The notes under the pieces are model-generated. The model ran no database searches. It saw only the letters and a program-made list of their open reading frames with translations, and was not told the origin of the DNA. Shown here in pieces: positions 13,926-20,012 of a stretch of 20,455 nucleotides of DNA. The position numbers were made by a program, and so were the translations under genes. Position 1 is the first letter of the stretch, and every line of letters begins with the position of its first letter. The stretch is from Nitriliruptoraceae bacterium (GTDB lineage: Bacteria > Actinomycetota > Nitriliruptoria > Nitriliruptorales > Nitriliruptoraceae), in assembly GCA_007131525.1 (NCBI GenBank), contig SLQK01000020.1, forward strand, positions 1-20,455, read 5' to 3'.

Positions 13926-13932
13926 GGGCGTC

Positions 13933-13961
13933 GGCCCGGCAGTCGGGCCAGGAGGGCCTGG
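13933..13961. repeat. Nested small hairpins between the two repeated stem-loops
   Basis: GGCCCG/CGGGCC (13933-13938, 13944-13949) and CCAGG/CCTGG (13948-13952, 13957-13961) are adjacent perfect inverted repeats. They share two bases, so only one can form at a time. Confidence 0.45.
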
Positions 13962-13978
13962 TTGGCCGTGGGGGTGCG

Positions 13979-14004
13979 AGAAGCAGCGACTATCCGCTGC
14001 TTCT
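13979..14004. repeat. Stem-loop copy 2 of the repeated palindromic element, inverted
   Basis: AGAAGCAGCG (13979-13988) and CGCTGCTTCT (13995-14004) form a perfect 10-bp stem with a 6-nt loop. The left side shares 14 bases, TGCGAGAAGCAGCG, with copy 1. Read on the minus strand, the loop GGATAG matches copy 1 loop GGGATA, so the two copies are inverted relative to each other. It begins 63 nt downstream of the stop of the leftward hydrolase and could also act in 3'-end formation. Confidence 0.8.
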
Positions 14005-14066
14005 GGTATGCGCGCGCGGTCCGGGCTGAGGGTCCGAGCGGCCTGGGGCCCTGGCGGGCCCGACCG

Positions 14067-14891
14067 TCAGGTCAGGGCCCGGCGCAGGAAGCGCGCGAGC
14101 TCCGCCACCAACGGCAGGAACGGTGTGACCGAGCGGTGATCGGCGCCCGGGACGAGGCGGAGCCGGGCGTTCGGTCCGGCTGCGTCCACCAGGCGTGCCG
14201 CGTCGCGGGGCGGCACGGTCGTGTCGTGGGTGCCGTGCACCACGACCACCGGTGCCGCGATCCGGCTGATCGTGGCGATCGGCGCGAAGGCGTCGAAGCG
14301 GTGGCCGATCGTGTCCTCGATGGCGGTCAGGACCCGGGTCGCGAGTGGCCGCGGAGCGGGCCGCAGTCCCGGGGAGGAACGGATCAGCTCCGCCGGGTGG
14401 GCCATCGCCGCGATGGCGACGATGGCGCCGATCCGGGGATCACGGGAGGCGGCGAGCAGGCAGGCGCCGGCCCCCACCGAGTGCCCGACGACACCGATCC
14501 GGTCGGGGTCGATCCGCGGGTGCTGCCGCAGCCAGGCGATGGCGGTGTCGAGGTCCTCCGCGAAACGGGGCATGGACATGAAGTCGACGGGATCGCTGCG
14601 TCCGTGCCCGCGGGCATCGAGGTACAGCACGGGCAGGCCGGCGGCCAACAGGTCCGGGGCTGCCGGCAGCAGGTCCGTGGCGGCGCTGCCCCAGCCGTGC
14701 AGCACGACGACCGCCGGCAGCGGTTCGGAGGAGGTCGTGGCCGCGGGGCCGGGGAGGAACCAGCCCCGAAGGCAGGAGCCGTCGACGGCGGTGAGCTCGA
14801 CGTCCTCGGCCGGGATGCCCAGGTCGGCCGGCGTCGGGTTCGTCGGCGTCGGCGGGATGCGGTAGACCCGCAGCAGCAACCATCGCAGCAT
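14067..14891 (-). CDS. Alpha/beta hydrolase (serine hydrolase, lipase/esterase-like)
   Basis: The protein has 274 residues. The classic alpha/beta-hydrolase order is visible: oxyanion segment VVLHGWGS, LDARGHGRSD, nucleophile elbow VGHSVGAG (Ser), acid in VHGTHDTTVPP (Asp), and catalytic His in PGADHRSV. This is the pattern of DUF/Hydrolase_4-type lysophospholipase or peptidase-like proteins. The substrate is unknown. A short hydrophobic N-terminus (MLRWLLLRVYRIPP) might associate with the membrane. Starts at ATG 14891 or ATG 14912 are possible and neither has a strong Shine-Dalgarno; 14891 is given. It is divergent from the aldolase gene with only ~31 bp between starts, so regulatory DNA must overlap coding sequence. 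Confidence 0.85.
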   Translation of the reverse strand: MLRWLLLRVYRIPPTPTNPTPADLGIPAEDVELTAVDGSCLRGWFLPGPAATTSSEPLPAVVVLHGWGSAATDLLPAAPDLLAAGLPVLYLDARGHGRSDPVDFMSMPRFAEDLDTAIAWLRQHPRIDPDRIGVVGHSVGAGACLLAASRDPRIGAIVAIAAMAHPAELIRSSPGLRPAPRPLATRVLTAIEDTIGHRFDAFAPIATISRIAAPVVVVHGTHDTTVPPRDAARLVDAAGPNARLRLVPGADHRSVTPFLPLVAELARFLRRALT

Positions 14892-14913
14892 GTCCAGGAC
14901 CCTACCCACCATC

Positions 14914-14917
14914 GGAG
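14914..14917 (+). promoter_or_regulatory. Ribosome binding site of the aldolase gene
   Basis: GGAG, 5 nt before GTG 14923. It favours this start over ATG 14890, which overlaps the divergent hydrolase ATG and has no Shine-Dalgarno. Confidence 0.5.
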
Positions 14918-14922
14918 CCGAC

Positions 14923-15855
14923 GTGACCGTCGATGCCGCACCCGGCGCCGCCGCCACCCTTGGCGGTGCGTTGCCGGCGCTCGTGACCCCGCTCAGCGAC
15001 CCGACCACCCTCGATCCGGTCGGGCTCGGGGACCTGGTCCGGCGTGCCCTCGCCGACGGCGCCAGCGGCGTGCTCGTCGCCGGGACCACGGGAGAGGGGA
15101 GCCTCCTCGAACCCGAGCAGCGTGCAGAGCTCACGGCCCTGGCCCGCGCCGTCATGACCGACCTCGACGTCAGCGGGGCGGCATGGTTGCTCGCCGGTGC
15201 TTCCGGGCCGAGCCTGCCCGCCCTCCACGCCGACGTCGCCCGGCTGGCGGCGGCCGGCGCGGACGCGGTGCTGGTGCTGCCGCCGCCCCTGCAGCCGCTC
15301 ACGCCGGACGAGGTCGCCGATCTCCACCTCGCCGTCGCCGAACGGGCCGCGGTCCCGACGCTCGTCTACCACATCCCCCAGCTGACCGGCTCCCCACTGA
15401 CCCCGGAGGCGGTGCGGCGCATCGCCGCCCATGAGCGCATCGTCGGGATGAAGGACTCCTCACCCGATGCCGACCGTCGGGCGGCCTTCGTCGACGCGGT
15501 CGCCGACGTCGATGACTTCGCGGTGCTCACCGGCCATGCGCCGACGTTGGCCGCGGCGCTGACCGCCGGTGTGAGCGGGTCGATCACCGCGGTGGCCAAC
15601 GTGCGGCTGCGACGGATCGTCGCGTTGCACGCGGCGGTGGCGGCCGGGGCTGACGGGGACGCCGAGGTGGCGCGGCTGCAGGCCGGCTTGACGCGGCTGA
15701 TCGCGGGGATCGCGGCCGTCGGGGCGTCGGTGCCGGCGGTGCTGAAGGCAGCCCTGCAGCTGGACGGCGTCCTCGGTGAGCGGTGGTGCACCCCGCCGCT
15801 GGCATCGGTACCGGGCAACCGACTCGACCACGTGCGGACCGCGATGCTGCGCTGA
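14923..15855 (+). CDS. DHDPS/N-acetylneuraminate lyase superfamily aldolase
   Basis: The protein has 310 residues and forms a (beta/alpha)8 Schiff-base aldolase. Signatures: GTTGEGSLLEPEQR (Thr55, Thr56), Tyr149 in LVYHIP and Schiff-base Lys177 in GMKDSS. In bona fide dihydrodipicolinate synthase, YNVPxRT supplies an Arg that binds the aspartate-semialdehyde carboxylate. Here the matching stretch is YHIPQLTGSPL without Arg. A role other than lysine synthesis, such as cleaving a 2-keto-3-deoxy sugar acid or another pyruvate aldol, is therefore more likely. No dap genes lie nearby. GTG 14923 is chosen from its Shine-Dalgarno; ATG 14890 is possible. It converges on metX across repeat-rich DNA. 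Confidence 0.85.
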   Translation: MTVDAAPGAAATLGGALPALVTPLSDPTTLDPVGLGDLVRRALADGASGVLVAGTTGEGSLLEPEQRAELTALARAVMTDLDVSGAAWLLAGASGPSLPALHADVARLAAAGADAVLVLPPPLQPLTPDEVADLHLAVAERAAVPTLVYHIPQLTGSPLTPEAVRRIAAHERIVGMKDSSPDADRRAAFVDAVADVDDFAVLTGHAPTLAAALTAGVSGSITAVANVRLRRIVALHAAVAAGADGDAEVARLQAGLTRLIAGIAAVGASVPAVLKAALQLDGVLGERWCTPPLASVPGNRLDHVRTAMLR

Positions 15856-15892
15856 TCGGACATCCGCCCGCCTCCGCCCGTCGCAGCGGTCC

Positions 15893-15928
15893 CCCACGGA
15901 TCAGCCCACGGATCAGCCCACCGATCGG
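15893..15928. repeat. 12-bp tandem repeat A, three units
   Basis: CCCACGGATCAG at 15893-15904 and 15905-15916 is identical; 15917-15928 (CCCACCGATCGG) differs at two positions. It begins 38 nt after the aldolase stop. Confidence 0.8.
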
Positions 15929-15930
15929 CG

Positions 15931-16002
15931 CGGCTTCGAGTGCGGCTTCGAGCGCGGCCTCGAGCCCGGCCTTGCGCCCGGCTCCGAGCCCGGCTCCGAG
16001 GG
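15931..16002. repeat. 12-bp tandem repeat B, six units
   Basis: Six consecutive 12-bp units starting CGGC: 15931, 15943, 15955, 15967, 15979 and 15991, consensus CGGCTTCGAGCC with drift (TTCGAG, CTCGAG, CTTGCG, CTCCGAG). The array stops 6 bp short of the metX stop codon. Together with array A it fills most of the convergent gap 15856-16008. No classical terminator is seen there besides weak CTCGAG-centred pairing. Confidence 0.8.
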
Positions 16003-16008
16003 CGGCGA

Positions 16009-17160
16009 TCAGCGGGACGAGACCCGGTTGAGCAGCTCGCGGACCAGCGCCTGCACCTGCCGGAGCTCGATCAGGAAACCGTCGTGGCCGTAGGGCGAGC
16101 GGATCACGTGGGCGCGGTCACCGGGGACCCCGAGCTGGTGCGCGAGCGCGTGCTGCTGCAGCAGGGGGTAGAGCCGGTCGCTGTCCACCCCCGCCACCAG
16201 CACCTCGGCGTCCACCCGCGCCAGGGCCGCGGAGACCCCGCCCCGTCCCCGTCCGACATCGTGATCGTTCATCGCCCGGGTGAGCGCCACGTAGCTGGCC
16301 GCGTCGAAGCGGGTCGTCAGCTTGCGGCCGTGGTGGTCCAGGTAGGACTGGACGGCGTAGCGGCCTCCGGCGAGGGGCTCCTCGCCCTCCTGCGGCGTCC
16401 GACCGAACCGCAGGCCGAGCTCCTCCCGGCTGCGGTAGCTCCAATGGGCGAGCCGGCGCGCCAGTGCCAGACCTGTGTGCGGCCCGGGGGTGGACGGGTC
16501 CTCGTGCGCAGCCAGCAGGTAGTCACCACCCAGGTAGTGCGGGTCGTCCTCGATGGCGCGGATCTGGATCGACTGCAGCGCGATCTGGTCGGCGGTCGCA
16601 GTGGCGGACACCGCCAGAGGAGCGATCGCGCGGACCCGGTCGGGCTCGGTCACGCCCCACTCGAGCACCCGCATGCCACCCATCGACCCGCCGATCACCG
16701 CCGCCCAGGCATCGATGCCGAGGTGATCGGTGAACGCCACCTCGGCGGTCACCTGGTCGCGGATGGTGATCCTCGGGAACCGTGACGCCCACGGGCGCCC
16801 GTCGGGAGCCGGCGACGACGGGCCGGTCGAGCCCTGGCACCCGCCGAGGATGTTGGGTGCGACGACGAACCAGCGGTCGGTGTCCAGCGGACAGCCGGGC
16901 CCGATCAGGCCCTGCCACCACCCGGGCGTCGGGTGGCCGGGCTCCACCTCGCCGACCACGTGGCTGTCCCCGGTCAGCGCATGCAGCACCAGCACCGCGT
17001 TGTCGCGGGCCGCGCTCAGCTGTCCCCAGGTCTCGTAGGCGATGCGCACGTCGGGGATGACCCCGCCGAGCTCCAGCGCGACGTCCCCGACATCGGCGAA
17101 GCGACGGCGCCCGATCGGGTCGCCGTCGCGCCAGGCTCCGGTCGCGCGTCGGAGCGTCAC
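16009..17160 (-). CDS. metX: Homoserine O-acyltransferase MetX
   Basis: MetX transfers an acyl group (usually acetyl from acetyl-CoA) to homoserine, the first committed step to methionine. The protein has 383 residues with the alpha/beta-hydrolase fold. Visible: HALTGDSHV, NILGGCQGSTGP, nucleophile Ser159 in VIGGSMGGMRVLEW, Asp in GVDSDRLYP and His in SPYGHDGFLIE, all typical of MetX. GTG 17160 is chosen; it lies 16 nt after the metY stop and gives the family-typical N-terminus (WRDGDPIG...). The frame stays open into metY but those residues are a shadow. No clear Shine-Dalgarno, so coupling to metY is likely. Acetyl- versus succinyl-CoA specificity was not resolved. Confidence 0.94.
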   Translation of the reverse strand: MTLRRATGAWRDGDPIGRRRFADVGDVALELGGVIPDVRIAYETWGQLSAARDNAVLVLHALTGDSHVVGEVEPGHPTPGWWQGLIGPGCPLDTDRWFVVAPNILGGCQGSTGPSSPAPDGRPWASRFPRITIRDQVTAEVAFTDHLGIDAWAAVIGGSMGGMRVLEWGVTEPDRVRAIAPLAVSATATADQIALQSIQIRAIEDDPHYLGGDYLLAAHEDPSTPGPHTGLALARRLAHWSYRSREELGLRFGRTPQEGEEPLAGGRYAVQSYLDHHGRKLTTRFDAASYVALTRAMNDHDVGRGRGGVSAALARVDAEVLVAGVDSDRLYPLLQQHALAHQLGVPGDRAHVIRSPYGHDGFLIELRQVQALVRELLNRVSSR

Positions 17161-17176
17161 CGCGGCCGGACCATGG

Positions 17177-18484
17177 TCACGCGCCCGCCGCCGCGAACCC
17201 CGCCTCCAGGTCGTCGATGAGGTCGTCGACACCCTCCAACCCCACCGACAGCCGGACCAGACCGGGTGTCACGCCCGTGCTCAGCTGCTGCTCCGGCGTC
17301 AGCTGCGAGTGGGTCGTGGAGGCCGGGTGGATGATGAGGCTACGGACGTCGCCGATGTTGGCGAGGTGGCTGAACAGCGACACCCCGTCGACGAAGCGCT
17401 TGCCCGCGTCGACGCCACCGGTGAGCTCGAAGGACACGATCGCACCTGCACCGGCCGGCGCGTACCGCTGCTTGGCGGCGTGCCAGGGGCTGGAGGCGAG
17501 CCCGGCGTACCAGACCCGGTCCACCGCATCGTGGGCCTCCAGCCACTCGGCGATCCGCTGGGCGTTGGCGACGTGCCGGTCCATCCGCAGGCTGAGCGTC
17601 TCGATGCCCTGCAGCAGCAGGAAGGCGTTGTGGGGGCTGAGCGCCGGTCCGAGGTCGCGGAGCAGTTGGACCCGCAGCTTGATCGCGTAGGCGGCCCCCT
17701 CGTTGCCGAGCGCCTCCCAGTAGTTCAGCCCGTGGTAGGAGGGGTCGGGGGTGGTCAGGCCGGGGAAGCGATCGGCCTGGGCGCCGAAGTCGAACCGCCC
17801 GCCGTCCACGACCACGCCGGCGATCGCCGTGCCGTGACCGCCGAGGAACTTGGTCGCCGAGTGGACGACGATGTCGGCCCCGTGCTCGAGCGGCCGGATC
17901 AGGTAGGGGGTGGCGATGGTGTTGTCCACGATCAGCGGCACGCCGACGTCGTGTGCCACCTCGGCGACGGCGGCGATGTCCAGGATGTCGATCTTCGGGT
18001 TGCCGATCGACTCGCCGTAGAAGGCCTTGGTGTTGGGCTGCACGGCTGCGCGCCAGGCGTCCGGGTCGTCCGGCTCCTCGACGAAGGACACCTCGATCCC
18101 GAGCTTGGGCAGGGTGTAGCGGAACAGGTTGTAGGTCCCGCCGTACAGCGACGCCGACGACACGATGTGGGAGCCCGTCTCGGCGAGGTTGAGGATCGCC
18201 AGGGTCTCGGCCGCCTGCCCGGAGGCGACCGCCAGCGCGGCGACGCCGCCCTCTAGCGAGGCGACGCGCTGCTCGACCACGTCGGTGGTCGGGTTCATGA
18301 TGCGCGTGTAGATGTTGCCGAACTCGGCCAACCCGAACAGGTTCGCCGCCCGGTCGGTGTCCCCGAGCACGTAGGACGTCGTCTGGTAGATCGGTGTCGC
18401 CCGGGATCCGGTGGTTGGGTCGGGGACGGCGCCCGCGTGGATCTGTCGGGTGTCGAAGGACCAGGTGGCGGGGTCGGTGGTCAT
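17177..18484 (-). CDS. metY: O-acetylhomoserine sulfhydrylase MetY
   Basis: This PLP enzyme of the Cys/Met metabolism family makes homocysteine from O-acylhomoserine and sulfide, directly using the MetX product. The protein has 435 residues, as usual for MetY (cystathionine gamma-synthases are nearer 390). Motifs: FDTRQIHAGAVPD, TTSYVLGDTDRAANLFGL, YTRIMNPTTDVVEQRVASLEGG, ASGQAAETLAILNL, ESIGNPKIDILDI, VDNTIATPYLIRPLEHGAD, PLP-lysine in HSATKFLGGHG, and SVGLEGVDDLIDDLEAG at the end. ATG 18484 has AGGAG (18492-18496) 7 nt upstream. It is first in the metY-metX operon. I looked for a SAM riboswitch upstream and did not recognise one. Confidence 0.95.
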   Translation of the reverse strand: MTTDPATWSFDTRQIHAGAVPDPTTGSRATPIYQTTSYVLGDTDRAANLFGLAEFGNIYTRIMNPTTDVVEQRVASLEGGVAALAVASGQAAETLAILNLAETGSHIVSSASLYGGTYNLFRYTLPKLGIEVSFVEEPDDPDAWRAAVQPNTKAFYGESIGNPKIDILDIAAVAEVAHDVGVPLIVDNTIATPYLIRPLEHGADIVVHSATKFLGGHGTAIAGVVVDGGRFDFGAQADRFPGLTTPDPSYHGLNYWEALGNEGAAYAIKLRVQLLRDLGPALSPHNAFLLLQGIETLSLRMDRHVANAQRIAEWLEAHDAVDRVWYAGLASSPWHAAKQRYAPAGAGAIVSFELTGGVDAGKRFVDGVSLFSHLANIGDVRSLIIHPASTTHSQLTPEQQLSTGVTPGLVRLSVGLEGVDDLIDDLEAGFAAAGA

Positions 18485-18614
18485 GGTCGTGCTCCTGCGT
18501 GCGGCGTCGGGGGGGCGCACCCGGTGGGATGGTCAGGGAACGGATCGGGCGCGGGCGGACGCTAGGACCCGACGGGGCGTCGAGGTGGCAGCGTAGTGAC
18601 AACCGTGCGAACCA

Positions 18615-18671
18615 CCGCGCCGCCCCGAGGGCAGCGATCGGTGAGCCGGTCCACCTCGGCCCGGGGCGCGG
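18615..18671 (-). promoter_or_regulatory. Imperfect inverted repeat upstream of metY
   Basis: Outer CCGCGCC/GGCGCGG (18615-18621, 18665-18671) and inner CCGAGG/CCTCGG (18625-18630, 18654-18659) can stack into one stem with an internal loop. It lies 131-187 nt upstream of metY, in the divergent gap to the membrane protease gene. It could belong to a metY leader, an operator, or the protease 5' region. No known riboswitch core was recognised. Confidence 0.3.
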
Positions 18672-18710
18672 ATCTCCGGCAGCGCTGGTCGAAGAGCGCA
18701 ACGTGCTCGC

Positions 18711-19808
18711 ATGACTACTGCGAGTCAGGTGCCGTTGTGCTGGTCGGCCTCGAGCGGTTGTGTTGGGCCTCCGATGCACGAGCGATGGCACGCCACCCTC
18801 ACCCGCCCGGTCACGCTGCCGGGTCGTCCGGTGACGGCTGCGACCTTCAGTTTCATCGACCCGGTCCGGTCCTGGTCCTGGCCGCCGCTGGTCGTGTGGG
18901 CGGCGGTCACCGTCCTGCTCGAGGCGGCGTCGCTGGCGGACCAGCAGGGCCTGCTCAGCCTCCCCGGGCTCGGCCGGCTCGGCTCGGTCCCGCTGTCGCT
19001 GGCAACCGCGACCGCTGCGCTCGGTCTGCTGTGGGCGCGGGCGACACCACCGGTGCGGTTCGGCGCGTCCTGGTGGCTCGCGGTCGCCGCTGTCGCGTCC
19101 GTGTCGCTGCCGCTCTCCTGGGTCGGCCACGGGTCCCGGGAGGTTGCCGGGCTCGTCATCGGCTCGGCGGTCGAGGAGATCGTCTACCGGCTGGCGGTGC
19201 CCGTCCTCGTCATCGCCGTCGCGCGGTGGCTGGGGATGCGGACGCCCACGGCGATCTGGGTGGCGTTCGGGCTGTCGACCGTGGTGTTCACCCTCCTACC
19301 CGGTCACCTCGAGCAGGCGCACGCCGCGGGCGCGTCGGTCCTGCTGGTGGTGGCATGCATGGGGGCCCTGTGGTTCTGGGTCGTGTGGCGCGGTGGTTCC
19401 GTGCTGGCCGCCGTCGTCTTCCACGTCCTTGCGAACGTGACGATCCTGCCGGTCGAGGCCGGGCTGGTGTCGACCCAGGGTCGCGCGCTGGCGATCGCCG
19501 CGCTGGTGCTGGCCGCCGTCGCCGGGATCAGCCACGCGGTCGGGGTCCGTCCACCAGCACCCGGCGAGGGCGACGCCGTCGCCGCCAGCGCGCCGACGTA
19601 CGGCGTCGAACTCACGGTGATCCTGCCGGATGGTGACGCCGACCGGCCGGCGCCCGCACGCGGCGTGGCCGCACGAACCGGCCACGGGGCGACCGGACGC
19701 TCCGAACCCGAGCTGGTCATCGATCTGACGTCGCCCCGCGGCAACGGACCGACGCACGCCCACCATGAGGGGTGTGGGTGCGCGCTGTCGGGGGCTGAGG
19801 GCGAGTGA
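18711..19808 (+). CDS. CPBP-family intramembrane metalloprotease with His/Cys tail
   Basis: The protein has 365 residues from ATG 18711; ATG 18774 is an alternative and neither has a good Shine-Dalgarno. Several hydrophobic helices span residues ~55-285. The CPBP (Abi/CAAX-protease-like) motif 1 is EEIVYR at 155-160. A His in FTLLPGH fits motif 2 with wider spacing than usual, and FHVLAN is motif 3. The conserved Glu/His residues thus look complete. After the last helix there is a ~75-residue hydrophilic tail ending near HAHHEGCGC (349-357), a plausible metal-binding patch not typical of the family. Function in bacteria is usually unknown (maturation of peptides, immunity, anti-sigma processing). 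No bacteriocin genes lie nearby. Confidence 0.8.
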   Translation: MTTASQVPLCWSASSGCVGPPMHERWHATLTRPVTLPGRPVTAATFSFIDPVRSWSWPPLVVWAAVTVLLEAASLADQQGLLSLPGLGRLGSVPLSLATATAALGLLWARATPPVRFGASWWLAVAAVASVSLPLSWVGHGSREVAGLVIGSAVEEIVYRLAVPVLVIAVARWLGMRTPTAIWVAFGLSTVVFTLLPGHLEQAHAAGASVLLVVACMGALWFWVVWRGGSVLAAVVFHVLANVTILPVEAGLVSTQGRALAIAALVLAAVAGISHAVGVRPPAPGEGDAVAASAPTYGVELTVILPDGDADRPAPARGVAARTGHGATGRSEPELVIDLTSPRGNGPTHAHHEGCGCALSGAEGE

Positions 19809-19811
19809 GGG

Positions 19812-19885
19812 TGGACCCGATCGGATTCGAACCGACGACTTCTGCCATGCAAGGGCAGCGCTCTGCCAGGCTGAGCTACGGGCCC
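19812..19885 (-). tRNA. tRNA-Ala(UGC)
   Basis: 74 nt on the minus strand. Cloverleaf read directly: acceptor GGGCCCG/CGGGTCC (one G-T), D stem GCTC/GAGC, anticodon stem CTGCC/GGCAG with loop CTTGCAT (anticodon TGC), and T arm GTCGG-TTCGAAT-CCGAT. The discriminator is A. CCA is not encoded (ACCC follows). Its 3' end is 3 nt from the stop of the convergent membrane protease gene, so that gene has no room for its own terminator before the tRNA. Confidence 0.97.
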
Positions 19886-19949
19886 GTGCCACCCGATGCA
19901 GGTGGGCGGGCGACGCAGGGTAGGCCACGGAGCAGCTGCCAGGAGGACA

Positions 19950-19988
19950 CCCGACGTCGGGCGACGAACCCCCCGCGGTGTGCCGCGG
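19950..19988. promoter_or_regulatory. Palindromes between tRNA-Ala and the DUF5658-like gene
   Basis: CCCGACGTCGGG (19950-19961) is a perfect 12-bp palindrome. CCGCGG occurs twice around TGTG (19973-19978, 19983-19988), forming a 6-bp stem with a 4-nt loop. They lie 25-63 nt before the start of the following gene, where an operator or transcription start would be expected. Confidence 0.4.
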
Positions 19989-20012
19989 TCACGACCACCA
20001 ACGGAGATGCCC

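Noticed and set aside
13758..15434. 558-codon plus-strand frame across the repeats and the hydrolase
   Set aside because: Shadow frame. It crosses the tandem repeats and hairpins, lies opposite a clear alpha/beta hydrolase and shows no domain.
13841..16002. Possible CRISPR arrays at 13841-13900 and 15893-16002
   Set aside because: Units are 12 or 15 bp and directly adjacent with no unique spacers, and there are no cas genes.
18578..18600. Promoter of metY from a -10-like TACGCT on the minus strand
   Set aside because: No acceptable -35 hexamer at 16-18 bp, so it is not reported as a feature.
18480..18710. SAM riboswitch before metY
   Set aside because: I compared the minus strand by eye with SAM-I and SAM-IV cores and found no match; a covariance search would be decisive.
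17340..19130. 596-codon minus-strand frame covering part of metY and the membrane protease gene
   Set aside because: It is out of frame with metY, is dominated by Arg/Pro/Gly and shows no motif.
19812..19885. Integration (att) site at tRNA-Ala
   Set aside because: No integrase, no repeat of the tRNA 3' end and no mobile genes in the window.
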